A stretch of 64,000 bases of DNA from contig NZ_AUFM01000011.1 of assembly GCF_000426505.1 (NCBI RefSeq), forward strand, positions 1,922,001-1,986,000. The letters are read 5' to 3'. A program made the position numbers and the translations under genes. Below the pieces are notes generated by a model that worked only from the letters and a program-made list of their open reading frames with translations, was not told where the DNA came from and did not search any database. Source of the DNA: Nisaea denitrificans DSM 18348. GTDB taxonomy: Bacteria; Pseudomonadota; Alphaproteobacteria; Thalassobaculales; Thalassobaculaceae. Below are positions 43,104 through 51,249 of the stretch, in pieces. Position 1 is the stretch's first letter. Every line of letters starts with the position of its first letter.

Positions 43104-43122
43104 AATGCAAATCATTCGCATT
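43104..43122 (-). promoter_or_regulatory. Fur-like box before hemP
   Basis: AATGCAAATCATTCGCATT is a 19-base palindrome with eight of nine pairs matching, in the TGCAAATCATTCGCA form seen for alphaproteobacterial Fur sites. It lies 24 bases before the hemP start and would control hemP and the hmu genes. Confidence 0.75.
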
Positions 43123-43170
43123 AGTAAAAACATGTTAGGACAGAAACCGGCCCGAACCACACGGGTCATC

Positions 43171-44223
43171 TTATCGAAGATTGTATTCTATGGAGGTGGT
43201 GAAATCGAAGGTCGCCCCGACAATCTCAGGCGGCATTGCCGGCATCGGATCGGCCCTTTTCAGGAGATCCAGCAGCGCCTCGTCCAGAACCTTCCGGCCG
43301 GAACTCTTCACGATGGAGCGTTTCATGATGCTGCCCGAGCGGTCGATCTGGAAGCTGAACGCGACGGTGCCTTCATAGCGCCGCAGCCGGGCTGCGCGGG
43401 GGTACTTCTTGTGCCGCTCAAGCCAGCTCTGGATCGTCGCGAAGTAGGACTTGCGCGCTCCGGCGATGCCACCACCAACAGAGGAAGCCTGGGTCTGACC
43501 AGGTCCCGCGGCACGATTCGGCGCCGAGGAAGCGATGTCGAACACTCCGCTCCCCCTCTTTTTCTGCGCGTCCAACACCTTGTCCGCCAACACCGCGTCG
43601 GCTTTAGGCTGTTTCGGAGCAGCCTCCACCGGCTTCGCCTCGACAACCTTGGTCTCAACGGGCTTCACCAGTTTGACCGGGCGTGGCTGTTTGACTGTCT
43701 CGACCGATTTTACCGGCGGCTCCGGGCGCGTTACCGGTAAGGGCGGCGGCAGAACAGCGGCCGTCACAGTCTCCACCGGAACAATTTCGGCAGCCTCGGC
43801 GACCTCGGTTTCCTGCGGCACAGGTTCCACCACCGGCTCGGCGGTTTCCACGACTTCAGGCTCAACGGGCTCGGCCTCGACCATCTCGACGGGTTCGACC
43901 AGGGGCGTTTCCGTCACTTCCGTTACCGGTGTGTCCGGCGGAGGGGGCGCAACGGTCTGCTCCATTACCTCCTCCATAGCCTCTCCGTCCGGCGCGCCGC
44001 TCGCTTCGGCTGCGGAAATGTTCTCGGCAACTGTCTGCGCCTTGACCCCGCCGGCATCCCCCATCATCACAATAAGGCCGCCTTCGCCCGTATCCGCACT
44101 GCTCGTCGCAGGAACCTCAAACGCCACGAAGGACAGAACGGCCAGGCCATGCAATGCGAGCGCGGCGGCGAAACCGGCGATCATGGACGGGGCAGTACCA
44201 CGCCGTTCAACGATTGCGCTCAT
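43171..44223 (-). CDS. tonB: TonB energy transducer
   Basis: This 350-residue protein has an N-terminal membrane helix (about residues 13-33), a long Pro/Glu/Val-rich periplasmic spacer (residues 65-200), and the TonB C-terminal domain (residues 260-350: KKYPRAARLRRYEGTVAFSF, VKSSGRKVLDEALLDLLKRA and a final IEYNL). It transmits the proton-motive force from ExbBD to HmuR and other receptors. It overlaps the second exbD by four bases. The large acidic spacer is longer than in E. coli TonB. Confidence 0.92.
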   Translation of the reverse strand: MSAIVERRGTAPSMIAGFAAALALHGLAVLSFVAFEVPATSSADTGEGGLIVMMGDAGGVKAQTVAENISAAEASGAPDGEAMEEVMEQTVAPPPPDTPVTEVTETPLVEPVEMVEAEPVEPEVVETAEPVVEPVPQETEVAEAAEIVPVETVTAAVLPPPLPVTRPEPPVKSVETVKQPRPVKLVKPVETKVVEAKPVEAAPKQPKADAVLADKVLDAQKKRGSGVFDIASSAPNRAAGPGQTQASSVGGGIAGARKSYFATIQSWLERHKKYPRAARLRRYEGTVAFSFQIDRSGSIMKRSIVKSSGRKVLDEALLDLLKRADPMPAMPPEIVGATFDFTTSIEYNLR

Positions 44224-44621
44224 GACGCACCCGTCGCAAGCAATCCGAGCTCCTTGAGTCCGACCGCCCGAAGCTCCTCGATCAGGGCAATAACCATCGC
44301 CGCGTCGCTCTGCGCGTCGGCCTTCAGCTTCAAGCGCGCGTCCGGATGCTCCGCGAAGTAGGACTTGAGGTGCCCGACGACATCTTCCCGCTCAAGGATC
44401 TCATCCCGGAAGGAAAGCCGCCCGTCGGCCGCAATCAGCAGAACCGCCGTGGTGTCGTCCGGCTGGCCGGAATTCGACGTCTCAGGCGGCGTGATGTCCA
44501 GCAGCTCCGCTTTTTCGAGCGCGCCCGCCAGCATGAAGAAAATCAGCAGCAGGAAAACGACGTTGATCAGCGGCAGAACATTCTCGGCCGCCGATTTTTT
44601 CTTGGGTTTGATAAGCCGCAT
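44220..44621 (-). CDS. exbD: ExbD-family protein, second copy
   Basis: This 133-residue protein has a short cytoplasmic N-terminus, one membrane helix (VLPLINVVFLLLIFFMLAGAL, shown partly) and a periplasmic domain. The usual membrane Asp of ExbD is replaced by Asn23 in PLINVVFLLLIFF. ExbD couples proton flow in the ExbB complex and the Asp is the proton-carrying residue, so this copy may not carry protons. It lies between the first exbD copy (four-base gap) and tonB (ATGA overlap). Confidence 0.85.
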   Translation of the reverse strand: MRLIKPKKKSAAENVLPLINVVFLLLIFFMLAGALEKAELLDITPPETSNSGQPDDTTAVLLIAADGRLSFRDEILEREDVVGHLKSYFAEHPDARLKLKADAQSDAAMVIALIEELRAVGLKELGLLATGAS

Positions 44622-44625
44622 CGCG

Positions 44626-45033
44626 TCAGCGCTCCGACCGGCTCGCCAGGGTCACGTCGGTCAGTCTCCGCTCGGCCGCCATATCCACAGTCTTGACCAC
44701 GGCCTGTACCGGCACGCCTTTCTCTGCCTCGACCACGATCCGGGGCTTGGGCTCGCGTCCGGCCAGGGTTTTCAGTCGCTCGGAGAAATCCGCAAGGGTC
44801 ATCCGCTCGCCGGAGACCTGATAATCCCCGTCAGCGCGCAGCTTCACCAGCACAGAGCCTTCGGAAGCGGCACCGGTGGCATTCCCGAGCTTGGCGGTCT
44901 TCAGGCCGATGGCCCGCCAGTCGAGGAAGCTGGAAGCCAGCATGAAGAAGATGAGAAGGATGAAGACGACGTCGATCAGCGGCGTGAGACTGATCTCCGC
45001 CGTGGGGCGTCGGCGCCCGGCATTGAGCCGCAT
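44626..45033 (-). CDS. exbD: ExbD-family protein, first copy with intact membrane Asp
   Basis: This 135-residue protein has a basic N-terminus, the membrane helix SLTPLIDVVFILLIFFMLAS with the canonical Asp26 (PLIDVVF), and a periplasmic domain. It is the proton-conducting partner of ExbB. The ATG at 45033 begins the family-type N-terminus; the longer open frame upstream lies inside exbB. A seven-base gap separates it from exbB. Confidence 0.9.
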   Translation of the reverse strand: MRLNAGRRRPTAEISLTPLIDVVFILLIFFMLASSFLDWRAIGLKTAKLGNATGAASEGSVLVKLRADGDYQVSGERMTLADFSERLKTLAGREPKPRIVVEAEKGVPVQAVVKTVDMAAERRLTDVTLASRSER

Positions 45034-45040
45034 GATGGCC

Positions 45041-45733
45041 TCACTCCGCGCCTTGAAGCGCGGCTTCCGAAATGGCCTCTGCCACAGCCCGGCGACGGAC
45101 CGGTGCCGGAGCAGCAGTGAAGACCTGCGTTGCCGCGTCTTCCATGGCCCGTCCCGCACGCTCGACAATGCCGTCGACAAGCTGATGTGCCGCAGTCGCC
45201 GGGATGGCGACGACCAGGCCCGCGGCCGTGGTCAGCAGCGCCACCCAGATCCCGCCGGAAAGGATCGAGGGATCGACCTTGCTGCCCGCGCCTTCAAGCG
45301 CCTTGAAGGCGTCGATCATGCCGATCACGGTACCGAGCAGACCGATCAGCGGGCTCAGCATGGCGATGGCCGATAACAGGCGCAGGCCCGATGACAGCCG
45401 ATCCATGAACAGTCCGGCGACCCGTTCCACCTCTTCCCGCGCCTCGGCCTCGGAAATATCCCGGTTGTGCCGGAGCTGCATGGCGTAGCGGGCAATTGCC
45501 GCCGCCGGGTGCGAGCCGTCTTCAAGCAGGTCTAGCGCCGCCTTATTATGGCCGGAGCGCCACATCGCCAGGGCCTCGTCCCGCTCGCGGCCGTTCCACA
45601 GGCGCAGCATCAGGAACTGCACCATCTTGGAGGCAAAAACGGTCGTCGCCACCACAGACATGATCGCGAGCAGATACATGATCGGACCGCCCGCATCCAT
45701 AAAGCCCATGATCTCTTCGATCGCTGCCGTCAT
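45041..45733 (-). CDS. exbB: MotA/TolQ/ExbB proton channel protein
   Basis: This 230-residue protein has three membrane helices: near residue 15-37, a central region, and SPLIGLLGTVIGMIDAFKALEG, followed by ILSGGIWVALLTTAAGLVVAIPA (each only partly quoted). These are the signature helices of ExbB. It forms the inner-membrane channel with ExbD that energises TonB. It begins 63 bases after the small periplasmic gene and precedes the two exbD genes. Confidence 0.9.
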   Translation of the reverse strand: MTAAIEEIMGFMDAGGPIMYLLAIMSVVATTVFASKMVQFLMLRLWNGRERDEALAMWRSGHNKAALDLLEDGSHPAAAIARYAMQLRHNRDISEAEAREEVERVAGLFMDRLSSGLRLLSAIAMLSPLIGLLGTVIGMIDAFKALEGAGSKVDPSILSGGIWVALLTTAAGLVVAIPATAAHQLVDGIVERAGRAMEDAATQVFTAAPAPVRRRAVAEAISEAALQGAE

Positions 45734-45796
45734 TGACTTTCTCCTGCCCTGTCCGGGCGAGCGCCGCCGCCCTGCCGATATCGACCGGGCGTTCGG

Positions 45797-46240
45797 TTAT
45801 TGCGTAAAGGGCACTGCTGCCCGAGATGCCGTCTGCAGACTGTCCGCGCAGAGACCCGGTGCGACGGCCTCGACCCCGCCCTCACAGGTCCTTACGCCGT
45901 TCATCAGCACGCGCCCGACATGGCCGCAGTCGATTTCCTTCAGGTCGAACAGTTTCACCCGCGTGTGCTCAGTATGGATCGGCCCCATGTCGGCGATCAC
46001 ACGCCGGACGACAATGCCGTCCGTATCGAATGCGACGAAATCGAGCTTCACTTTTTCAAGATTTTTTCCGGTCGTGTTGTTCACGACCCACGTGGTGCGG
46101 CAGTCCCCGCCCACACTCTCGACCTTGTTCAGCTCGAGAAGCAGGCGCTTTTCCGCCATATCCGTCGCGAGTGCGGGTACGGAAATCGCCACAACCGCTA
46201 ACGCGGAGAGCCCCGTTCTGAAAAGACGCGCCAACCCCAT
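45797..46240 (-). CDS. Small exported protein of unknown function at head of the exb operon
   Basis: This 147-residue protein has a signal peptide (RTGLSALAVVAISVPALA) and a mature part with four cysteines (in GDCRT, IDCGH, RTCEG and GLCAD), so two disulfides are likely. The middle (KNLEKVKLDFVAFDTDGIVV) resembles a beta-sandwich. I do not recognise a family. It is the first gene after a Fur-like box and precedes exbB by 63 bases, so it is probably iron-regulated and may serve the Ton complex. Function is unknown. Confidence 0.7.
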   Translation of the reverse strand: MGLARLFRTGLSALAVVAISVPALATDMAEKRLLLELNKVESVGGDCRTTWVVNNTTGKNLEKVKLDFVAFDTDGIVVRRVIADMGPIHTEHTRVKLFDLKEIDCGHVGRVLMNGVRTCEGGVEAVAPGLCADSLQTASRAAVPFTQ

Positions 46241-46267
46241 GAGCCTACCTTCACGGACGAAATATTA

Positions 46268-46286
46268 TTGCGAGTCATTCGCATTA
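46268..46286 (-). promoter_or_regulatory. Fur-like box before the exb operon
   Basis: ATTGCGAGTCATTCGCATT pairs at seven of nine positions and shares the core TGCGA...TCATTCGCA with the boxes at 43104 and 30218. It lies 28 bases upstream of the small exported-protein gene, the first gene of the exbBDD-tonB unit. Confidence 0.7.
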
Positions 46287-46393
46287 CTGACTTGAGGATT
46301 AGGTACAGGAAGGACATGCCTAATGCAACCACTGTCATGGTGCTTTTCGGCAACAAAAGCGGCCGGTTTTTAACGTAATTCGGCTCTGGCGGC

Positions 46394-46957
46394 CTAAGAG
46401 CCGCGCAACTGCGGGGGAAGATCGCGTGCAGCCCCGCCATTTCCGAGGTCAAGCGCGCCTTGCCAGATCGCGCGCGCCCGCAGCAGTGGCAGCTGCCGCA
46501 CCCTTATGGCGCTGCCGTCAAACGTCCTGACAACGGCATCCCAATGCGCGTCTTCCAGATCGCGCCACACCACATTCAGATGCACAGCAGAGTGGGTAAA
46601 AAGATGGCGCAGCGCCTGGGCCGGCAATGTCGCCCCCAGATCGATCTCGGCGTCCCGTTCCTCCGCCGAGGCATACATCGGCGTCTCGATGCCCGTCCGC
46701 CCCCAGTCTGCAAGCCGGGTCAAAGCCCGGGCATGATAGCCGATATGAGCGACCAGATGCCTCCGGGTCGAGCCCGGCACAAGTGACGGCGCGTCGAGAT
46801 CTCGGTCCGTCAACTCGTTCAGCTTGCGGGCGAAATAGGCCGTTCCCCGGCGGGCGAGGACGAGGTCCTCCGCCGGGGCCGCGGGAGAATCATAACGGGC
46901 GCCCGCACCGAGCCGGGCCCGCAGCGCGGCACGTTCCGCATCCAGAGAGTCGGTCAT
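46394..46957 (-). CDS. Maleylpyruvate isomerase-like (MDMPI/DinB-fold) protein with altered metal site
   Basis: This 187-residue protein follows gentisate dioxygenase by 18 bases and has the N-terminal domain of maleylpyruvate isomerase (LVPGSTRRHLVAHIGYHARAL, residues 59-79, containing the first metal-site His). In the well-studied mycothiol-dependent family the other zinc ligands lie in a RxREVxxHxVDL segment. Here it reads RARAIWQGALDL (160-171), so Ala163 and Gly167 replace the Glu and His. Proteobacteria also lack mycothiol. It should turn maleylpyruvate into fumarylpyruvate by location, but the chemistry is uncertain. Confidence 0.75.
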   Translation of the reverse strand: MTDSLDAERAALRARLGAGARYDSPAAPAEDLVLARRGTAYFARKLNELTDRDLDAPSLVPGSTRRHLVAHIGYHARALTRLADWGRTGIETPMYASAEERDAEIDLGATLPAQALRHLFTHSAVHLNVVWRDLEDAHWDAVVRTFDGSAIRVRQLPLLRARAIWQGALDLGNGGAARDLPPQLRGS

Positions 46958-46975
46958 TCCCGCCCCCAGGCTCTA

Positions 46976-48082
46976 TCAGTCCTGCACGCCTTCGATCTTG
47001 GTACGGGCGAAATTCAGCCGCTCCATGATCGGGGCATCGGAGAAGCGGAACAGGTCGAACCGGGTTTCAGCCTGAAGAGACCACTGGATCCAGGACGGCA
47101 CCACGAACATGTCGCCCTTTTCCAGCTTATGTTCCACCCCGTTCATCACCACGGCGCCGGCACCGTCGAAGACCTGGAAGACGGAGGAGCCGACCTCGCG
47201 CCGGGGCCGCGTCTCCGTGCCTTCGCGCAACCGGTGGAATTCGGTGCGGATCGTCGGCATCACGTCGCCGCCCGTGGTCGGATTGACATAGCGGATGGCC
47301 GCATGACCCGGCTCGACCGTCGCGGGCTGGCCCTCATCCTCAAGCAGCAATTGCTCGGTCAGGGCCCGGTCGGTGAATTCCCAGCGATAGGCGCCGATCG
47401 GCGTGCTCACCGTGTCCTGCAGGCCGGAGAGCGGGCGCAGTCCGGGATGGCACCAGAGCCTCTCGCCTTGCGAGAAATCAGGTGTCGCATAATCCGTTAC
47501 CTTATCGGAGCCGAACTCGAAGAAGCCGACATCGTTCTGCTGCGAGAATGGAATATCCAGACCGTCGATCCAGGTCATCGGCTTGTCGGTGACATTGTGG
47601 TGGCCATGGAAATGCCAGCCCGGCGTGAGCAGCAGGTCGCCCCGGCTCATCCGCACAGGATCGCCATTCACCACGGTCCAGACACCCTCGCCCTCGACCA
47701 CGAAACGGAAAGCATTCTGCGCGTGCCGGTGCTCCGGCGCGGTTTCCTTCGGGCCGAGATACTGGATCGCGGCCCACAGCGTCGGGCTGACATAGGCGTT
47801 GCCGCCGAGCCCCGGATTGGCGAGACCAATGGCCCGGCGCTCCCCGCCACGTCCGACAGGCACAAGCTCGCCGGACTTCTCCGCCAACGGCAGCAGCTTC
47901 GACCATTTCCAGACATGCGGCACGGCCTTCGGCTTCGGATGCATCGGCATCAGGTCGCCGAGCTGCGTCCAGAGCGGCATCAGGTGTTCGTCCTCGAACC
48001 CCTTGTAGAGTGCGCGCAGCTCTGGGCTGTCGTCCGGCTGCATGGCATGCGCGACGTTCGAATGATCCTGTTCTGCGCTCAT
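46976..48082 (-). CDS. Gentisate 1,2-dioxygenase
   Basis: This 368-residue bicupin protein has the iron-binding cupin motif PEHRHAQNAFRFVVEGEG followed by GDLLLTPGWHFHGHHN. A second cupin with VFQVFDGAGAVVMNGVEHKLE follows. Length and pattern agree with ring-cleaving gentisate dioxygenases that make maleylpyruvate. It lies between the monooxygenase that makes gentisate and the isomerase-like gene, 58 bases after the former. The GEGVW and HHN segments hold the Fe ligands. Confidence 0.9.
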   Translation of the reverse strand: MSAEQDHSNVAHAMQPDDSPELRALYKGFEDEHLMPLWTQLGDLMPMHPKPKAVPHVWKWSKLLPLAEKSGELVPVGRGGERRAIGLANPGLGGNAYVSPTLWAAIQYLGPKETAPEHRHAQNAFRFVVEGEGVWTVVNGDPVRMSRGDLLLTPGWHFHGHHNVTDKPMTWIDGLDIPFSQQNDVGFFEFGSDKVTDYATPDFSQGERLWCHPGLRPLSGLQDTVSTPIGAYRWEFTDRALTEQLLLEDEGQPATVEPGHAAIRYVNPTTGGDVMPTIRTEFHRLREGTETRPRREVGSSVFQVFDGAGAVVMNGVEHKLEKGDMFVVPSWIQWSLQAETRFDLFRFSDAPIMERLNFARTKIEGVQD

Positions 48083-48140
48083 CTCTTCTTCCTCCTCCGT
48101 TCGTGTCGCGGCCGGCCATCGTTACTTCCGGGGGCCGCGC

Positions 48141-49325
48141 TCAGTTCTGTAATCCGTTAGAGCCGTACAGCCAGTGCAGGCGATCATACCATTCGGCGGG
48201 CGTCCGGCTGGACAGCACCTGATTGCGCGCCGCCGCCAAGGCGCCGTCCGGGTGATAGACATAATCGCCGATCAGCCGGCTGCCGACTTGCACCCGCGCG
48301 GTGCGGGCGATGCGTTGCTGCTGATAGCTGTTGAGTACGGCTTCGATATCGCCGTCCCCGCGCTTCATGGTCTCGGCGAGGCAGACCGCGTCCTCCATCG
48401 CCATGCAGGCGCCTTGGGCGAAATATTGCAGCATCGGGTGCGCGGCATCGCCGAGCAGGGCGACCCGGCCATCGACCCAGGTATCCACCGGGTCCCGGTC
48501 GCACAGCACCCAAAGCTTCCAGTTGTCGCCATGCTCGATGATCTGCCGGGCGCGCGGATGGATATGCTCGAAGCCCTGTGCCACCTCTTCCTTGGAAACC
48601 GGGCGGCCGGAAATCGCCTCCTGCAGGTCCCGGTGGTAGGTGACGACCAGATTGAAGACCTTCCAGCCCTTCAGCGGGTAATGGACGATATGGCATTTCG
48701 GCCCGGCCCAGAGCGTTGCCGCGTTCCAGCGCAGGTCCTCCGGCATCTGTTCGGTCGGAATGACGGAGCGGTAAGTGGTGTGTCCGGAAATGCGCGGCGC
48801 TCCATCGCCGACAAGCTGCGCGCGCACCGGTGAATGCAGTCCCTCGGCACCGATCAGCGCGCTGCCGACAAGCGGATCGCGGCCATCCAGTAACAACGTG
48901 ACACTGCTGCCGTCCTGCTCATAGCCGGTCGTTTTGTGACTGGTCCGCAACTCGACCAATGGGCTCGCCACGCAATAATCCAGCAGCGCCTTATGCAGAT
49001 CGGCCCGGTGAACCACGGCATAGGGATTGCCCATATGGCGGCGGAAATCCTCGCCCAGCGGCACCTGGGCGATCTCCTCGGCGGTTTGCGCATCCATCAG
49101 CCGCAACGCATCGATATAGACGGCCTGCGCCCGCGCCTCGTCCCCGATGCCGAGATAGTCGAAGGAATGAAATCCGTTCGGGCCGATCTGGATACCCGCC
49201 CCGATCTCGCCCAGCTCCGCCGCCTGCTCAAGCACCAGCGACGCGAAACCGTTCTGCGCAAGGCCCGCGGCAGCCGCGAGGCCGCCAATGCCACCACCGG
49301 CAATGAGTATGGGTCGGTCCGCCAT
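48141..49325 (-). CDS. 3-Hydroxybenzoate 6-monooxygenase
   Basis: This 394-residue flavoprotein has the FAD motif ILIAGGGIGGLAAAAGLAQNG, the group A monooxygenase second motif VALLGDAAHPMLQYFAQGAC and AMEDAVCLAE. The active-site look and the cluster (gentisate dioxygenase next) fit a 3-hydroxybenzoate 6-hydroxylase, which uses NADH and O2 to make gentisate. Salicylate 5-hydroxylase-like or other aromatic hydroxylases are alternatives. It is divergent from the MarR gene across the operator at 49421-49438. Confidence 0.82.
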   Translation of the reverse strand: MADRPILIAGGGIGGLAAAAGLAQNGFASLVLEQAAELGEIGAGIQIGPNGFHSFDYLGIGDEARAQAVYIDALRLMDAQTAEEIAQVPLGEDFRRHMGNPYAVVHRADLHKALLDYCVASPLVELRTSHKTTGYEQDGSSVTLLLDGRDPLVGSALIGAEGLHSPVRAQLVGDGAPRISGHTTYRSVIPTEQMPEDLRWNAATLWAGPKCHIVHYPLKGWKVFNLVVTYHRDLQEAISGRPVSKEEVAQGFEHIHPRARQIIEHGDNWKLWVLCDRDPVDTWVDGRVALLGDAAHPMLQYFAQGACMAMEDAVCLAETMKRGDGDIEAVLNSYQQQRIARTARVQVGSRLIGDYVYHPDGALAAARNQVLSSRTPAEWYDRLHWLYGSNGLQN

Positions 49326-49420
49326 CTATCCTCCCTGCCCGGGCCGTCTTGCTGCGGCCGTTACCGTTAAAGGCAATCTTCAGCGCACAACAGAATACCT
49401 GTTGCATCGAAAGGTCAAGT

Positions 49421-49438
49421 TAGTAAGCATGCTTATTA
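49421..49438. promoter_or_regulatory. MarR-type operator palindrome
   Basis: TAGTAAGCATGCTTATTA has a perfect 12-base core TAAGCATGCTTA and eight of nine pairs overall. It lies between the divergent monooxygenase and MarR genes. It is 27 bases before the MarR start and 96 bases before the monooxygenase start. Such symmetric AT-rich sites are typical of MarR dimers. Confidence 0.7.
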
Positions 49439-49464
49439 TATTGCACGCGACGCACGGAGCCATG

Positions 49465-49929
49465 ATGGCACTTGAGATTCACGGCATGGCCGGACACCTG
49501 ATCCGGCGGCTGAACCAGATTTCGGTCTCGGTGTTTCAGGACCGCCTGAAGGCTGCCGGCTTTGACCTGACACCGGTGCAATATGCCTGCCTCGCCACGC
49601 TGGACCAGAAGCCCGGCATCGATCAGGCGACGCTCGCCGGGCTGATCGCCTATGACCGGGCAACCATCGGCACCGTTCTGGACAAGCTGGACACAAAAGG
49701 ACTGGTGACACGCAAGGTCAGCCCGCGGGACCGGCGTGCCCGGGAAATGCATCTGACCGAAAACGGCCGCGCGCTTTACCGAACGGTGACCCCGCTGGTT
49801 CAGGAAATCCAGACGCTCATGACCGGGGGACTCGAGCCCGGTGAGCGCGCCGAATTCCTGCGCCTGGCGGCCAAGCTCGCCAGCACTGGGAACGCGTTCA
49901 GCCGGGCGCCTTTGGCCGAGCCGGACTGA
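49465..49929 (+). CDS. MarR-family transcriptional regulator
   Basis: This 154-residue protein has the winged-helix region of MarR: LTPVQYACLATLDQKPGIDQ, LAGLIAYDRATIGTVLDKLD as recognition helix, and the wing KVSPRDRRAREMHLTENG. MarR regulators of aromatic acid catabolism usually repress and are released by the aromatic substrate. The second of two adjacent ATGs (49465) is chosen because GGAG at 49456 then lies five bases upstream. It probably controls the gentisate genes and itself. It is convergent with the TRAP operon. Confidence 0.85.
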   Translation: MALEIHGMAGHLIRRLNQISVSVFQDRLKAAGFDLTPVQYACLATLDQKPGIDQATLAGLIAYDRATIGTVLDKLDTKGLVTRKVSPRDRRAREMHLTENGRALYRTVTPLVQEIQTLMTGGLEPGERAEFLRLAAKLASTGNAFSRAPLAEPD

Positions 49930-49941
49930 GCCCGTCCCCGG

Positions 49942-51249
49942 TCAGTTCTTCCGGATCATGTACTCGACCGGCCAGGTCACCAGCTCCGGCACCAGGGCGA
50001 TGATCAGGATACCGACCAGCATCAGGAAGAAGAACGGCACCGAGGCCTTCGTCACCTGAATGAGGTCTCGCCCCGTCATGCCTTGCAGTACGAACAGGTT
50101 GAAGCCGACCGGCGGGGTGATCTGCGCCATCTCGACCACGATAACGGTGAAGATACCGAACCAGATCAGGTCGATCCCGGCGCTCTCCACCATCGGCAGG
50201 ACCACCGCGGCGGTCAGCACCATCATGGAGACGCCGTCCAGGAAGCAGCCGAGGAAGATATAGAGCACGGTCAGCAGCACCAGCAGCATGCCGGGCGACA
50301 GGTTCCAGGCATCGACATAGCTGGCCAGCACGCGCGGCACGCCGGTGAAGCCCATGGCGATGGACAGGAAGGCCGCGCCAGCGAGAATGAAGGCAATCAT
50401 GCAGGACGTGCGGACGGCCCCCATCAGGCTGCCCATGAAGGACGCCCAGTTCAGCGTCTTCGACCACCAGGCCAGCGCCAGAGCGCCGAGCACGCCGATG
50501 GTCGCCGCTTCCGTCGGCGTGGCGAAGCCGCCATAGATCGAGCCGATGACGCAGAAGATCAGTAGCACCACGGGGAACAGCAGGCGCGATGCCTTCACTT
50601 TCTCAAGGAAACTCAGGCGCTCTTCCTGTGGCGGGGCGAGTTCCGGGTTCAACAGTGCCCGGATCGCGACATAGGCCATGAAGATCGAGATGATCAGGAT
50701 GCCCGGCACAACCCCGGCGATGAACATCCTGGAAATCGATTGCTGGGCGATGACACCATAAACGATCAGCATGATCGAGGGCGGGATCAGCAGGCCGAGC
50801 GTGCCGGACCCGGCGAGCGTGCCGATGGACAGCTTTTCGTCATAGCCGCGCTTCTTCAGCTCCGGAATGCTCATCCGGCCGACCGTGGCGCAGGTCACCG
50901 CGCTGGAGCCGGCGACCGCCGCCATCACGCCGCAGCCGACGATATTGACGTGCAGCAAGCCGCCCGGCAGCCGGGCAAGCCAGGGCGCGAGGCCATTGAA
51001 CATGTCTGACGAGAGCCGGGTCCGGAACAGGATCTCGCCCATCCAGACAAACAGCGGCAGTGCCGTCAGCGCCCAGTTCCAGCTCGCATCCCAGACCGTG
51101 CTGGCCAAGAGAGAGCCAGCCGGCGCGGGCGAGAAGAATTCCAGTGCGAAGAAACCCACGGCAAGCAGGGTCGGCGCAACCCAGATCCCCGATGCCAGCA
51201 GGCCGAGCATCAGGATGAAGAGAATGGCAGAAATCATTCCGGCATCCAT
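49942..51249 (-). CDS. TRAP transporter large membrane subunit (DctM)
   Basis: This 435-residue protein has about 12 hydrophobic helices and the DctM/TRAP-large landmarks TIGRMSIPELKKRGYDEKLS (given as ATVGRMSIPELKKRGYDEKL here) and LAGSGTLGLLIPPSIMLIVYGVIA (part only). It forms the elevator-type Na+-driven channel with DctQ. It overlaps the small subunit gene by one base. Substrate is not shown; given the neighbours it may be an aromatic acid or a ureide. Confidence 0.88.
   Translation of the reverse strand: MDAGMISAILFILMLGLLASGIWVAPTLLAVGFFALEFFSPAPAGSLLASTVWDASWNWALTALPLFVWMGEILFRTRLSSDMFNGLAPWLARLPGGLLHVNIVGCGVMAAVAGSSAVTCATVGRMSIPELKKRGYDEKLSIGTLAGSGTLGLLIPPSIMLIVYGVIAQQSISRMFIAGVVPGILIISIFMAYVAIRALLNPELAPPQEERLSFLEKVKASRLLFPVVLLIFCVIGSIYGGFATPTEAATIGVLGALALAWWSKTLNWASFMGSLMGAVRTSCMIAFILAGAAFLSIAMGFTGVPRVLASYVDAWNLSPGMLLVLLTVLYIFLGCFLDGVSMMVLTAAVVLPMVESAGIDLIWFGIFTVIVVEMAQITPPVGFNLFVLQGMTGRDLIQVTKASVPFFFLMLVGILIIALVPELVTWPVEYMIRKN

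Noticed and set aside
46342-46360. GCTTTT...AAAAGC hairpin between isomerase-like gene and the exb operon
   Set aside because: Six-base AT-rich stem; orientation and T-tract do not clearly fit the minus-strand gene end.
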